DNA of 9,860 nt from Candidatus Hydrothermarchaeota archaeon (lineage in GTDB: Archaea > Hydrothermarchaeota > Hydrothermarchaeia > Hydrothermarchaeales > WAQR01). Position numbers and translations under genes: made by a program. The notes beneath the pieces were generated by a model that was given only the letters and a program-made list of their open reading frames with translations, ran no database searches and had not been told where the DNA came from. The DNA lies in NCBI GenBank assembly GCA_015520145.1, contig WAQR01000264.1, positions 1 through 9,860 on the forward strand, written 5' to 3'. This document shows, piece after piece, positions 1-5,831 of the stretch. The stretch's first letter is position 1. Every line of letters begins with the position of its first letter.

Positions 1-28
1 ATTTAATACCGGTCACATTTCAGAATAA

Positions 29-262
29 TCATCCTACATATTCTGTTTTGAAGTAGTCATGGATTATTTCGTATATTTTCAAGAAAATTATCCCAGAAAT
101 AAATCCTGAGAAATAAAAAATATCAGATGACTGGTTTATAAGGATTTTAAAGTTTATTTCAGCTAATATAGCGATTAAAGAAAAGTTTATGGCCATTTCT
201 AAAAAATATCTCATCAGGTGTATCTGTTTTTTCAGGAATTTATACATTTCTATCAGCCTCAT
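29..262 (-). CDS. Small two-helix membrane protein, unknown function
   Basis: This ORF encodes 77 residues. A basic N-terminus (about residues 1-18, with FLKKQ) is followed by two hydrophobic segments, about 24-42 and 48-66, and a short charged tail ending HDYFKTEYVG. It is therefore predicted to be a two-pass membrane protein with both ends probably on the same side. I do not recognise a family; a vague resemblance to PsiE-like small membrane proteins is not enough for a name. There is no Shine-Dalgarno upstream of the ATG at 262, but an AT-rich TATA-like stretch (about 282-292) sits roughly 25 nt upstream, which fits a leaderless archaeal transcript. An internal ATG at codon 6 is an alternative start. 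It lies alone, about 200 bp beyond the end of the preceding minus-strand operon. Confidence 0.5.
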   Translation of the reverse strand: MRLIEMYKFLKKQIHLMRYFLEMAINFSLIAILAEINFKILINQSSDIFYFSGFISGIIFLKIYEIIHDYFKTEYVG

Positions 263-465
263 AAAGATAAAAAAGGGAGGGTTTATTTAATAAGCCCTGT
301 AAATCACGTAGTCATCGTCTTTTCTACCTCCTCTTATTTCATCGGAAGTCATACCTTTAAATCTCCTTTGCTATTATGTTCAAGAGGGTTTCGATATCGG
401 CAACTGCATAGACCAACCCATTTTCATACCAAAAAGGAGAAGAGAGGGGGGTTGGATGATACCCC
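263..465. other. Intergenic region with weak dyad downstream of surface operon
   Basis: About 200 bp lie between the stop of the anchored-protein gene (466) and the start of the small membrane protein gene (262). The stretch contains a purine-rich run on plus (431-450) and a 7-bp inverted repeat, CCAACCC at 413-419 and GGGTTGG at 449-455, with a 29-nt loop. The dyad could help end transcription of the upstream operon but lacks a following U-tract. The TATA-like stretch near 282-292 probably serves the downstream gene. A plus-strand reading frame here has no promoter, RBS or recognisable protein and is not called. Confidence 0.4.
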
Positions 466-1026
466 TCACTGAACTCTTGTGTGGAATCCGTCTATATTTG
501 GATCGACCAAAAGAACTTTTTTATTTTGTTGTAGTTTCGTTAACTCGACCGGATTTCCTTCAACGACCATGCTCAGGACTTTGTCAATAGAGTTTTCGTC
601 CTGGGCAAACTTAAAGTAGCGCATTCCTACGAGATTACCGTCTTTTAGTCCTTCAATGCCAATGACGTCTACGGAGTATTGACCAAGTAGTTCCTTTAAC
701 TCAGTTGTCTCAAGCGGCTCATTGAATGTAACCTGGGCAGAAATCCTATCGGTTTTATCTGATACGGATTGTTGCAGCACTGCAAGCCTCTGAGCTTTAT
801 ATGCTGAAAAGCTACGACTGTCTTTGGGTGGAGGCAGTATGTCTACTCCTTTTTCATGTTTCACTATAATTTCTCCATGTTTGCCAATTTGTTTCTCTCC
901 CAGTTGCACCACTTCTCCAATCCTGGAATTGTCCGATTTCTTGATATTTAAGTGAAGTCCACTTGAGCTCACAACAATTCCGATGGCAACCAGCAGAACT
1001 ATTCCAATGATAATACTTTTTTTCAT
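466..1026 (-). CDS. N-terminally anchored or secreted extracytoplasmic protein, unknown function
   Basis: This ORF encodes 186 residues. An N-terminal signal or anchor (MKK followed by a hydrophobic stretch, about residues 5-20) precedes a hydrophilic, lysine-rich extracytoplasmic part. There is no lipobox cysteine, and the cleavage signal is weak (VVSSSG), so it may stay tethered by the N-terminal helix. Residues about 94-126 and 131-160 look like two alternating beta/helix units with the pattern of a small ferredoxin-like or inhibitor-like fold (ISAQVTF, then LKELLGQYSVDVIGIEG, then a strand with GMRYFKF). That fold guess is weak. The start is fixed by an AGGAGGT Shine-Dalgarno a few bases upstream. 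The gene follows the 163-aa secreted protein by 12 nt and must be co-transcribed with it, so the two products probably act together at the cell surface. Confidence 0.8.
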   Translation of the reverse strand: MKKSIIIGIVLLVAIGIVVSSSGLHLNIKKSDNSRIGEVVQLGEKQIGKHGEIIVKHEKGVDILPPPKDSRSFSAYKAQRLAVLQQSVSDKTDRISAQVTFNEPLETTELKELLGQYSVDVIGIEGLKDGNLVGMRYFKFAQDENSIDKVLSMVVEGNPVELTKLQQNKKVLLVDPNIDGFHTRVQ

Positions 1027-1038
1027 CTCTATACCTCC

Positions 1039-1530
1039 TTAACTTACAGTTACATATACATCGTCTAAATGAACCTTGTACATTCTATATATTCTCCAAT
1101 AGGGGTCATATGCGTAATAATAGTAGTCATTGTTCACATAAGAGTTCCCAGAATTCGTACCGTAAAGCTCTACGTAGGTCTCATAGTTGGTCCCTGACCC
1201 TACCGAATTCTCATCGAAATAGAAGTTGGCATAGTTATCCCAGTTTGTGCTTGTAGAGCACGACGGTAGATTACAAAAGTAACCCGAGAGATCCAGAATT
1301 TCCCCGTTGGTATCCCATCCGAAAGAGTCAGGGTGTGGATCGTAACCACTACATGCTCCATAGGTCCATTTTAACCACTCAGCAAAGTCTGCATACCAGC
1401 CATGGCTACCTGTAGTCATGGAATGTGTGTCAGGTACCACAGTACATGTTGCTGACACAGGTATTGCTCCCTCTAGAAGTGTTAGGAATGCCACTAGCAC
1501 CCCAAATATCGGCTTCTTTTTCCATTTCAT
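1039..1530 (-). CDS. Secreted Tyr/Asp-rich protein with four cysteines, unknown function
   Basis: This ORF encodes 163 residues. It begins with a classical signal peptide (MKWKKKPIFG, a hydrophobic core at about 8-24, and a cleavage-like VSA near residue 27). The mature part has four cysteines (residues 29, 60, 86, 91), which fits two disulfide bonds outside the cell. It is rich in Tyr, Asn, Asp and Gly, including a DYYYYAYDPYW stretch near 135-145, and is low in Lys. No catalytic motif is visible; a beta-rich surface or adhesion domain is plausible. It is the first gene of a two-gene operon. A strong GGAGGT Shine-Dalgarno about 8 nt upstream fixes the ATG at 1530. Ahead of it lies a roughly 150-nt leader containing the conserved switch-like core shared with the operon at 4594. 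Confidence 0.8.
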   Translation of the reverse strand: MKWKKKPIFGVLVAFLTLLEGAIPVSATCTVVPDTHSMTTGSHGWYADFAEWLKWTYGACSGYDPHPDSFGWDTNGEILDLSGYFCNLPSCSTSTNWDNYANFYFDENSVGSGTNYETYVELYGTNSGNSYVNNDYYYYAYDPYWRIYRMYKVHLDDVYVTVS

Positions 1531-1680
1531 ACCTTTTTACCTCCTATATTTTGTTTCATTTCTCCCCAGAAAAGGAGGCACATTTTAACTCGTTATCTTT
1601 TAAGTATCCCTATGCCTCCGTTGCGGGGCGGCGGTGTCCAGAGATGTTCACTAAAACTGGCTTGTCGCCAGGTTACTCTT
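1531..1680 (-). promoter_or_regulatory. Structured 5' leader, copy A, candidate cis-regulatory RNA
   Basis: This is the untranslated leader of the two-gene secreted-protein operon. On the minus strand its core (1574-1640) reads GGACACCG, a C-rich CCGCCCCGCAA, GGAGGCA (1613-1619), an 18-nt block shared exactly with copy B (1583-1600) and TGCCTCC (1574-1580). The GGAGGCA and TGCCTCC arms can form a 7-bp stem enclosing the conserved loop. The 3' arm CCTCCT is also complementary to the Shine-Dalgarno AGGAGG at about 1539-1546. A further 5-bp hairpin, CTGGC/GCCAG (1657-1671), lies near the 5' end. The start of the leader is inferred from the TATA box at 1702-1710. I do not recognise a known riboswitch class. 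Confidence 0.65.
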
Positions 1681-1701
1681 GTTCTTACCAGAGGTACTGG
1701 G

Positions 1702-1710
1702 TTATAAATT
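1702..1710 (-). promoter_or_regulatory. TATA box of the secreted-protein operon
   Basis: On the minus strand this reads AATTTATAA, a good archaeal TATA element. The usual spacing of about 25 nt puts transcription start near 1680, giving a leader of about 150 nt before the ATG at 1530. It sits immediately beyond the stop of the preceding membrane protein gene (1734), so this operon has its own promoter rather than depending only on read-through. Confidence 0.5.
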
Positions 1711-1733
1711 CTGTGATTTTGTCAGGTTTTTAC

Positions 1734-2213
1734 CTAATGGGGGCGAGGGGGTAAAATCCGTCGAAGCACCCTATAAACGATATACGCCACAGTGATAAGC
1801 CAGAGGTAGGCGATTACTCCATACAGGAGCCATGCCCACCACGGTGTGTCCGTTGCATGATAGAAAAAGGCCAGTGATGTCTGATACAGACTTACAATAA
1901 GGGGATGGGGGAGCATGTAAAACCTGATTAGCTTAAGTCCGCGTAGGTTCAACCGCTGGTAAGCTATTAGTAACGTAGTAAAGGATGCTACCACTCCCAG
2001 GAGATAGATGGGGGTCCCCAGTAACTTGATAGAGAGATATACAGGCCAGGTTATTGAAAGTCCGAGTACTAAGATCCAGATTATCATACTGCTGTTTATA
2101 AGCCAGGTTATATAACTGACGAAGAAATAAGTAGATGCTATTAAGATATACGTGATGAACCATACCAGGATTTCCCGTCTTAGTGCCTTTTCCAAATGCA
2201 TGATCAAACTCAC
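1734..2213 (-). CDS. Polytopic membrane protein, unknown function
   Basis: This ORF encodes 159 residues (155 from the alternative start). It has four or five hydrophobic helices, at about 16-38, 42-64, 67-85, 98-117 and 127-150, and ends in a basic tail (VLRRILPPRPH). It is an integral membrane protein with no catalytic motif I can identify. It is the last gene of the four-gene envelope operon. The longest frame opens with GTG at 2213, whose GTGA overlaps the upstream stop by 4 nt. An ATG at 2201 (codon 5) has AGGTGA, a good anti-SD match, about 8 nt upstream and may be the real start. The context suggests a membrane partner of the secreted and anchored proteins encoded upstream. It ends in TAG; reading through would add only a few residues. 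Confidence 0.75.
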   Translation of the reverse strand: MSLIMHLEKALRREILVWFITYILIASTYFFVSYITWLINSSMIIWILVLGLSITWPVYLSIKLLGTPIYLLGVVASFTTLLIAYQRLNLRGLKLIRFYMLPHPLIVSLYQTSLAFFYHATDTPWWAWLLYGVIAYLWLITVAYIVYRVLRRILPPRPH

Positions 2214-3184
2214 CTATTCTTTCTGAAAAAATATGTCAGCAGAGCCAGTATGGCTACTGCTATCGGCAAAAGCAGAGGCGAAAAGCCCTTTTTATCTCCT
2301 ACTGGCACCAGAATGCGAGCTGAAGGGCGCTTAATTCCGCTTATTGTTTCTGTCATTATTACAATTTGATGGTCTCCCTTTTTAAGTGCTTTGAACTCAA
2401 ATTGACCCTCCAACTTATTTTCAAGATGCGGTGCATAGTAAGACGCGTCTCCAACGAGTTCTAATGCTTCTTTTGGATAAACTGCTCGTACTAACACATC
2501 CTCCGGTGGTTGATCTCCAAAATTTTTAAGTGTGAAATTTATTATAAAACTATCTCCATTCGATATAGAATCTCTTGGAAGTTTTACATCCAGCTTAAGC
2601 TCTGGTGGAGAAAGTGGAGTAAGTTCTATTCCTGTAGTTGGTGAAATCTCCAGTCTCTTGACCTTAATATCGCCATGCTGCTCAAGTTTAAATGTTAAGG
2701 TATTTACTCCGGGAATCACCCCTTGATATTGGAGATAGTTGGTAAAAGAAACATTTATCACCGAAGAGGTGGTTGAGTATCGAGAAACCCCCAGCAAATT
2801 TCTCTCACTCCAGTTAATCAATAATGAATCATTGTTCTTTTTAACCGTGAATTTGATAAGTGCAGAACTCCTATTGTTCGTTAAAGCACTCACATATGCG
2901 TATCCATTCGTACTATTCTTGCTAAACTCGATGAGAAAGTTTAGATTGACAAGATACCAATCCCCAGGTCCCTGTGATGCATTTGGTGGAAGGATGTACC
3001 TGACCGTATAACTTTCAGTGTCATTTTGCCCCATAAAAACTATGGGTGGGTATCCTAATGTATTGAGAGTCCAGTTGCCGTAAGAGTCTATGACCTCTAA
3101 TTGTTCTATTGCGAAAACGGATGGTGAAAAAATAAGAAAGAATATCGGGAAAAGTTTACTGCTTTTCCCGCTGGCCAGACTCAT
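2210..3184 (-). CDS. Surface glycoprotein-like protein with CARDB/NEW3-like domain and C-terminal anchor
   Basis: This ORF encodes 324 residues with type I topology. There is a signal peptide at 1-25 (core FPIFFLIFS, cleavage near SVFA), a large extracellular part, a C-terminal membrane helix at about 302-319 and a basic RKNR tail. The region at about 27-185 looks like a beta-sandwich. Residues about 196-296 (LKLDVKLPRDSISNGDSF, INFTLKNFGDQPPEDVLV) have the strand pattern and 'N-G-D' turns of Ig-like CARDB/NEW3 domains that commonly stalk archaeal surface proteins. About nine N-X-S/T sequons are visible (for example near 37, 54, 68, 104, 118, 124, 144, 216), which fits N-glycosylation. The ATG overlaps the upstream stop (ATGA) and lacks a Shine-Dalgarno, so translation is probably coupled. 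Its partners or ligand are unknown. Confidence 0.85.
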   Translation of the reverse strand: MSLASGKSSKLFPIFFLIFSPSVFAIEQLEVIDSYGNWTLNTLGYPPIVFMGQNDTESYTVRYILPPNASQGPGDWYLVNLNFLIEFSKNSTNGYAYVSALTNNRSSALIKFTVKKNNDSLLINWSERNLLGVSRYSTTSSVINVSFTNYLQYQGVIPGVNTLTFKLEQHGDIKVKRLEISPTTGIELTPLSPPELKLDVKLPRDSISNGDSFIINFTLKNFGDQPPEDVLVRAVYPKEALELVGDASYYAPHLENKLEGQFEFKALKKGDHQIVIMTETISGIKRPSARILVPVGDKKGFSPLLLPIAVAILALLTYFFRKNR

Positions 3185-3801
3185 GGTACATTCACTGCCG
3201 TAGTATATCCGTTATTTGACCATATATGGTTGCTTTCGTTTCGGTAGGGCTCTGGGTTGTACCAGTAGCTCCAGTCTTCATAAACCGTGTAACCTGAAGA
3301 ACTAGCCTCATCAGCGTATTCCTCTTCGGCGTCTTCGCTGTATCCACTCCAACTCTCGGACCAGGCCTCATCATAATGAGTTGTTCCGAGTACATAGTAT
3401 CCCCAGTTCAGATTGTACATGCGGTCATCGCTATCTGCGTATATCCTCATGTGGAGCCATCGATCGTCATACACACTTGATACATGTTTAGTACCCGTTC
3501 CTGTATCTCTATCCCATACCCATCCTGCACCATCGTTGAGTTTAAGGTACATATAGCCACCAGGAATACCTCCATCGAAAATGTTTTTAACTTTGTTGAC
3601 ATCAGCATTGTTGTAAAAAAGCATCGTCACAGGCCAATCTACATTGGTACTGCTCGCCGTACGACTCAGGAAGTCGTAATTATAGAAATAGTCCTCTCTT
3701 ATGCCGAGGATATTGAGATTCTGAGTAGTTGCTGCCATCGCTGGTGCTACAATAGTCGTTAGTAATATAGCAGTAACAAATAGAGGTTCTCTAACGTGCA
3801 T
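3181..3801 (-). CDS. Aromatic-rich secreted protein, unknown function
   Basis: This ORF encodes 206 residues. A signal peptide is clear (hydrophobic core at about 8-19, cleavage near APAMA at residues 19-23). The mature part has no cysteine and is unusually rich in aromatics (about 20 Tyr and 10 Trp) and in Asp/Glu. It includes YLKLNDGAGWVWDRDTGTGT (84-103), LHMRIYADSDDRMYNLNWGYY (116-136) and a Tyr/Trp/Glu-rich tail from about 143. The alternating strands suggest a beta-sandwich domain; aromatic-rich extracellular surfaces often bind carbohydrate or stack in assemblies, but that is inference. The stop of the upstream gene is 1 nt before the ATG, and the GGAGG Shine-Dalgarno lies inside the end of that gene. 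It overlaps the CARDB-like gene by 4 nt, so the products are probably made together. Confidence 0.85.
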   Translation of the reverse strand: MHVREPLFVTAILLTTIVAPAMAATTQNLNILGIREDYFYNYDFLSRTASSTNVDWPVTMLFYNNADVNKVKNIFDGGIPGGYMYLKLNDGAGWVWDRDTGTGTKHVSSVYDDRWLHMRIYADSDDRMYNLNWGYYVLGTTHYDEAWSESWSGYSEDAEEEYADEASSSGYTVYEDWSYWYNPEPYRNESNHIWSNNGYTTAVNVP

Positions 3802-3802
3802 T

Positions 3803-4594
3803 TTATCCCTCCTTTAGTTTATCTTTAGTGGGTAATATCGTAACTACCTTTTCCGTTCCGAGGTCTACTGCAATGGCCATGCCAGTTGCTTGAATTATTG
3901 CCTGTTGACTTTTTCCCTTGGACATCCAGATGTATTCGTCTTTGTATGGCTTGTCAAAAACGGTTTTAAATGCCACTAGACCCTCAGGTTTTTCAGGCTT
4001 ATACCAGACACCAATGATCTCGGTTGTATAATTCTTTCCTTCCAGCATTTTTTCCACTGTCCTATCGTTAAAGGCGATCTCCTTTGCTTTTGCCAGTTCA
4101 TGGGGTAAGACTGCCACTGGAACTTTCGGACCTCTTCCTTCCATTGGTATTAATCCATTCACTTGTTCTTTTCCCAAATCCACTGAGACGACTAGTGTTT
4201 GACCCCATTTCTTTGTTTGTTCGGTTTCTATCCAGTAGTTTTTATCAAGGTTTATTTCCACGATAGAGCCAGTTTTTTTAAGATCCCCCGTATGACTCAC
4301 TCCAATGTTGCCGAACTTGTAGTCCTTTCCTTTTAGGATTCCTTGGATGAAAGGGTCATTTAGTACGATTTCTTTCGATTTAATTTTTTCACTTTCTGTC
4401 AACGTTGGGATATTAGGTCCTTCTATGCTTTTGACAACGTCTGGTCCTGCTGGCTGAGTAGGTAGACTGTTGTCACTATTTTGTGAGGTAAATACGCTGC
4501 CTAAAATGCTACCTCCACTTGCTGTGACTATGCCTCCAACCAGAAGCAACAGCACTGTTGCTACGGCTCCAATCTTCAAAATTTTTTCTTTCAT
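3803..4594 (-). CDS. Exported protein with tandem duplicated PepSY-like domain
   Basis: This ORF encodes 263 residues. An N-terminal signal or anchor at about 5-25 (KIGAVATVLLLLVGGIV) leads to a Ser/Asn/Pro-rich linker and then two homologous units, about 64-150 and 163-255. Matching segments are SKEIVLNDPFIQGILKGKDY with AKEIAFNDRTVEKMLEGKNY, then NIGV with IIGV, and TLVVSVDLGKEQVNGLIP with GMAIAVDLGTEKVVTILP. The helix followed by a sheet ending in 'VDLG..V..I' resembles the PepSY-type fold found in extracytoplasmic regulatory or inhibitory domains, but I cannot confirm family membership. There is no lipobox. It is the first gene of the four-gene operon, has a strong AGGAGGT Shine-Dalgarno upstream of the ATG at 4594, and follows leader copy B. 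Confidence 0.85.
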   Translation of the reverse strand: MKEKILKIGAVATVLLLLVGGIVTASGGSILGSVFTSQNSDNSLPTQPAGPDVVKSIEGPNIPTLTESEKIKSKEIVLNDPFIQGILKGKDYKFGNIGVSHTGDLKKTGSIVEINLDKNYWIETEQTKKWGQTLVVSVDLGKEQVNGLIPMEGRGPKVPVAVLPHELAKAKEIAFNDRTVEKMLEGKNYTTEIIGVWYKPEKPEGLVAFKTVFDKPYKDEYIWMSKGKSQQAIIQATGMAIAVDLGTEKVVTILPTKDKLKEG

Positions 4595-4762
4595 ATCGTT
4601 CTACCTCCTTTTATTTTTCCTTTATTTTTTTCTCACCCAAGAGGAGGCATTTTTTAACTCGTTATCTTTCAGGCATCCTTATGCCTCCATTACGGGGCTA
4701 CCGGCGTCCAGTATTGCTCGTAAATTCTTGGCAGGACACCATGTACATCTTTTTCAAATAGC
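4595..4762 (-). promoter_or_regulatory. Structured 5' leader, copy B, candidate cis-regulatory RNA
   Basis: This is the leader of the four-gene envelope operon. Its core (4643-4710) matches that of copy A. On minus it reads TGGACGCCGG, CCCCGTAA, GGAGGCAT (4681-4688), the identical 18-nt block (4652-4669) and ATGCCTCC (4643-4650). GGAGGCAT and ATGCCTCC form a perfect 8-bp stem. A competing local hairpin, AGGCAT/ATGCCT with a 4-nt loop (4671-4686), uses the same 5' arm. The freed 3' arm CCTCCT could pair with the Shine-Dalgarno AGGAGG at about 4605-4610. The 5' end is inferred from the TATA box near 4787. No known riboswitch class is recognised. Confidence 0.65.
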
Positions 4763-4782
4763 TTCTTTTTAGAAGAGTACCA

Positions 4783-4794
4783 CTATATATTTTT
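4783..4794 (-). promoter_or_regulatory. TATA box of the four-gene envelope operon
   Basis: On minus this reads AAAAATATATAG, a strong archaeal TATA element. Spacing of about 25 nt predicts transcription start near 4760, giving a leader of about 165 nt. That is similar in length and layout to the leader of the operon starting at 1530. Confidence 0.5.
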
Positions 4795-4800
4795 AACGCC

Positions 4801-4887
4801 TAATAACTTTTATTTTCAAATAATAATAGTTATTATGCCTTAATAATTATTATAACACCATTATAATTCTTATTATCCGATTAAAAT
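4801..4887. promoter_or_regulatory. AT-rich divergent promoter region with dyad repeats
   Basis: This stretch between the divergent promoters of the envelope operon and the UbiA gene is almost entirely A and T. It holds a perfect inverted repeat, TAATAACT (4801-4808) and AGTTATTA (4828-4835). It also holds a short palindrome, ATAATA-GT-TATTAT (about 4824-4836), a second palindrome, AATAATTATT (about 4843-4852), and several further TTAT/ATAA steps. These could be operator sites for a regulator, such as the one encoded at 5725-6534, or low-stability promoter DNA. Confidence 0.35.
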
Positions 4888-4895
4888 AATTATAA
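4888..4895 (+). promoter_or_regulatory. TATA box of the UbiA gene, leaderless promoter
   Basis: AATTATAA, preceded by an A-rich element, is centred about 26 nt before the ATG at 4917. No Shine-Dalgarno is present before that ATG, so the transcript is probably leaderless, which is common in archaea. This spacing supports the chosen start codon. Confidence 0.5.
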
Positions 4896-4916
4896 GCAAG
4901 GTATTCAAATAATTTA

Positions 4917-5831
4917 ATGGGACAAGTTGAGGGTATTAAATCCACGGCAAGACTTCTGGCAAGCCCTGTGGTCGTGGCAATTTCGGGCTGGTGCAGGCTT
5001 TATATCGCCTTTTTGCTTTTTGGGTTAGGGCCAAGATTAAGAGTTTGCACTGCCTTTGCACTTGTCGTTTATTCTGTTTATCTGCTGGACAGGGCGATTG
5101 GAGGGGAAGAAGATGAAATCAACCGTATGGAATTAAAAACCGCCAAGAAAAACTGGGGTATCATAGCATCTTTTACTGCTTTTTCTTCTAGTATCTTTTT
5201 ATCCGGAAATCCTCTCTCAAGTTTTATGCCATATATCATCGGTTTTGCTTACAGCAGAGGGATACACATTGGTAATACCCCATTTAAGCTGAAAGGTGGG
5301 TGCGGCATGAAAAATATTATCGTTGCTTTAACCTGGGGAATTACAATCGTCCTCTTCATCATGCCCTGGGCAGAAAATCTCATATCGTTACTGGTGATTT
5401 TTGGATTCTTCTTTACCAAGAGTTTCATAAATACGGTGATTTATGATTTTCGGGATATTCAAGGAGATTTTAGGGCAGGGATTCAAACCCTTCCAGTAGA
5501 GCTAGGTGAATCAAAGACCCGGTCATTCTTGCAGTTTTTTAATTTTGCTCTCCATCTACTGTTAGCGATGGCAATGATTTTGGAAGTTGTCTCGTTTGAA
5601 TTTGTTATATTTTTTACGTGTCTTGTTTCTGGAATAATATATACAACTTTTTTGACCAAAAGCCTCGATAGAGAAGATTTATTTACTAAAAAAATTTTCA
5701 GGGATGCAATAGTGGATGGAGAATTTATATTTGCTGTAATTCTCCGAAAATCTTTTGACTATATATCTTCCTTGATCTACTTAGATAGTACTCGAACAAT
5801 TCTTTCCCCCACAACAGTGCAGTTTCATTAA
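4917..5831 (+). CDS. UbiA-family membrane prenyltransferase, substrate unknown
   Basis: This ORF encodes 304 residues with about eight hydrophobic helices. UbiA enzymes move a polyprenyl chain from its diphosphate onto an aromatic or lipid acceptor inside the membrane, using two Asp-rich motifs that bind Mg-diphosphate. Here motif 1 is SVYLLDRAIGGEEDEIN (53-69) and motif 2 is YDFRDIQGDFRAGIQTLP (176-193), with D177, D180 and D184. A conserved RDAIVDGEFIF (262-272) lies near the C-terminus. This matches an archaeal UbiA subgroup whose acceptor is not established; DGGGP synthase, lycopene elongase and quinone-type roles are all possible. The start is supported by a TATA box about 26 nt upstream. 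The last 30 or so residues after the DGEFIF motif run into the convergent regulator gene (107-bp overlap) and may be a non-conserved extension. Confidence 0.88.
   Translation: MGQVEGIKSTARLLASPVVVAISGWCRLYIAFLLFGLGPRLRVCTAFALVVYSVYLLDRAIGGEEDEINRMELKTAKKNWGIIASFTAFSSSIFLSGNPLSSFMPYIIGFAYSRGIHIGNTPFKLKGGCGMKNIIVALTWGITIVLFIMPWAENLISLLVIFGFFFTKSFINTVIYDFRDIQGDFRAGIQTLPVELGESKTRSFLQFFNFALHLLLAMAMILEVVSFEFVIFFTCLVSGIIYTTFLTKSLDREDLFTKKIFRDAIVDGEFIFAVILRKSFDYISSLIYLDSTRTILSPTTVQFH

Noticed and set aside
218..472. Plus-strand 84-codon frame over the first intergenic region
   Set aside because: It overlaps the start of the minus-strand small membrane protein gene, has no RBS or promoter, and its composition is not protein-like.
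1574..1640. Known c-di-GMP-I (GEMM), TPP, cobalamin or fluoride riboswitch
   Set aside because: I compared remembered consensus blocks of these classes with both orientations of the core and found no convincing match; only short C/G-rich pieces look alike.
1734..1736. TAG stop read as pyrrolysine in the polytopic membrane protein
   Set aside because: Reading through adds only four residues before a TGA, so there is no extended product to support it.
1425..1754. Plus-strand frame across leader copy A
   Set aside because: It covers the conserved leader and the signal-peptide end of the secreted gene on the opposite strand; no supporting signals.
4652..4669. Resemblance of the conserved block to the 5' untranslated region of E. 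coli ompA (GATAACGAG)
   Set aside because: Nine shared bases across domains of life is expected by chance, and the surroundings do not match.
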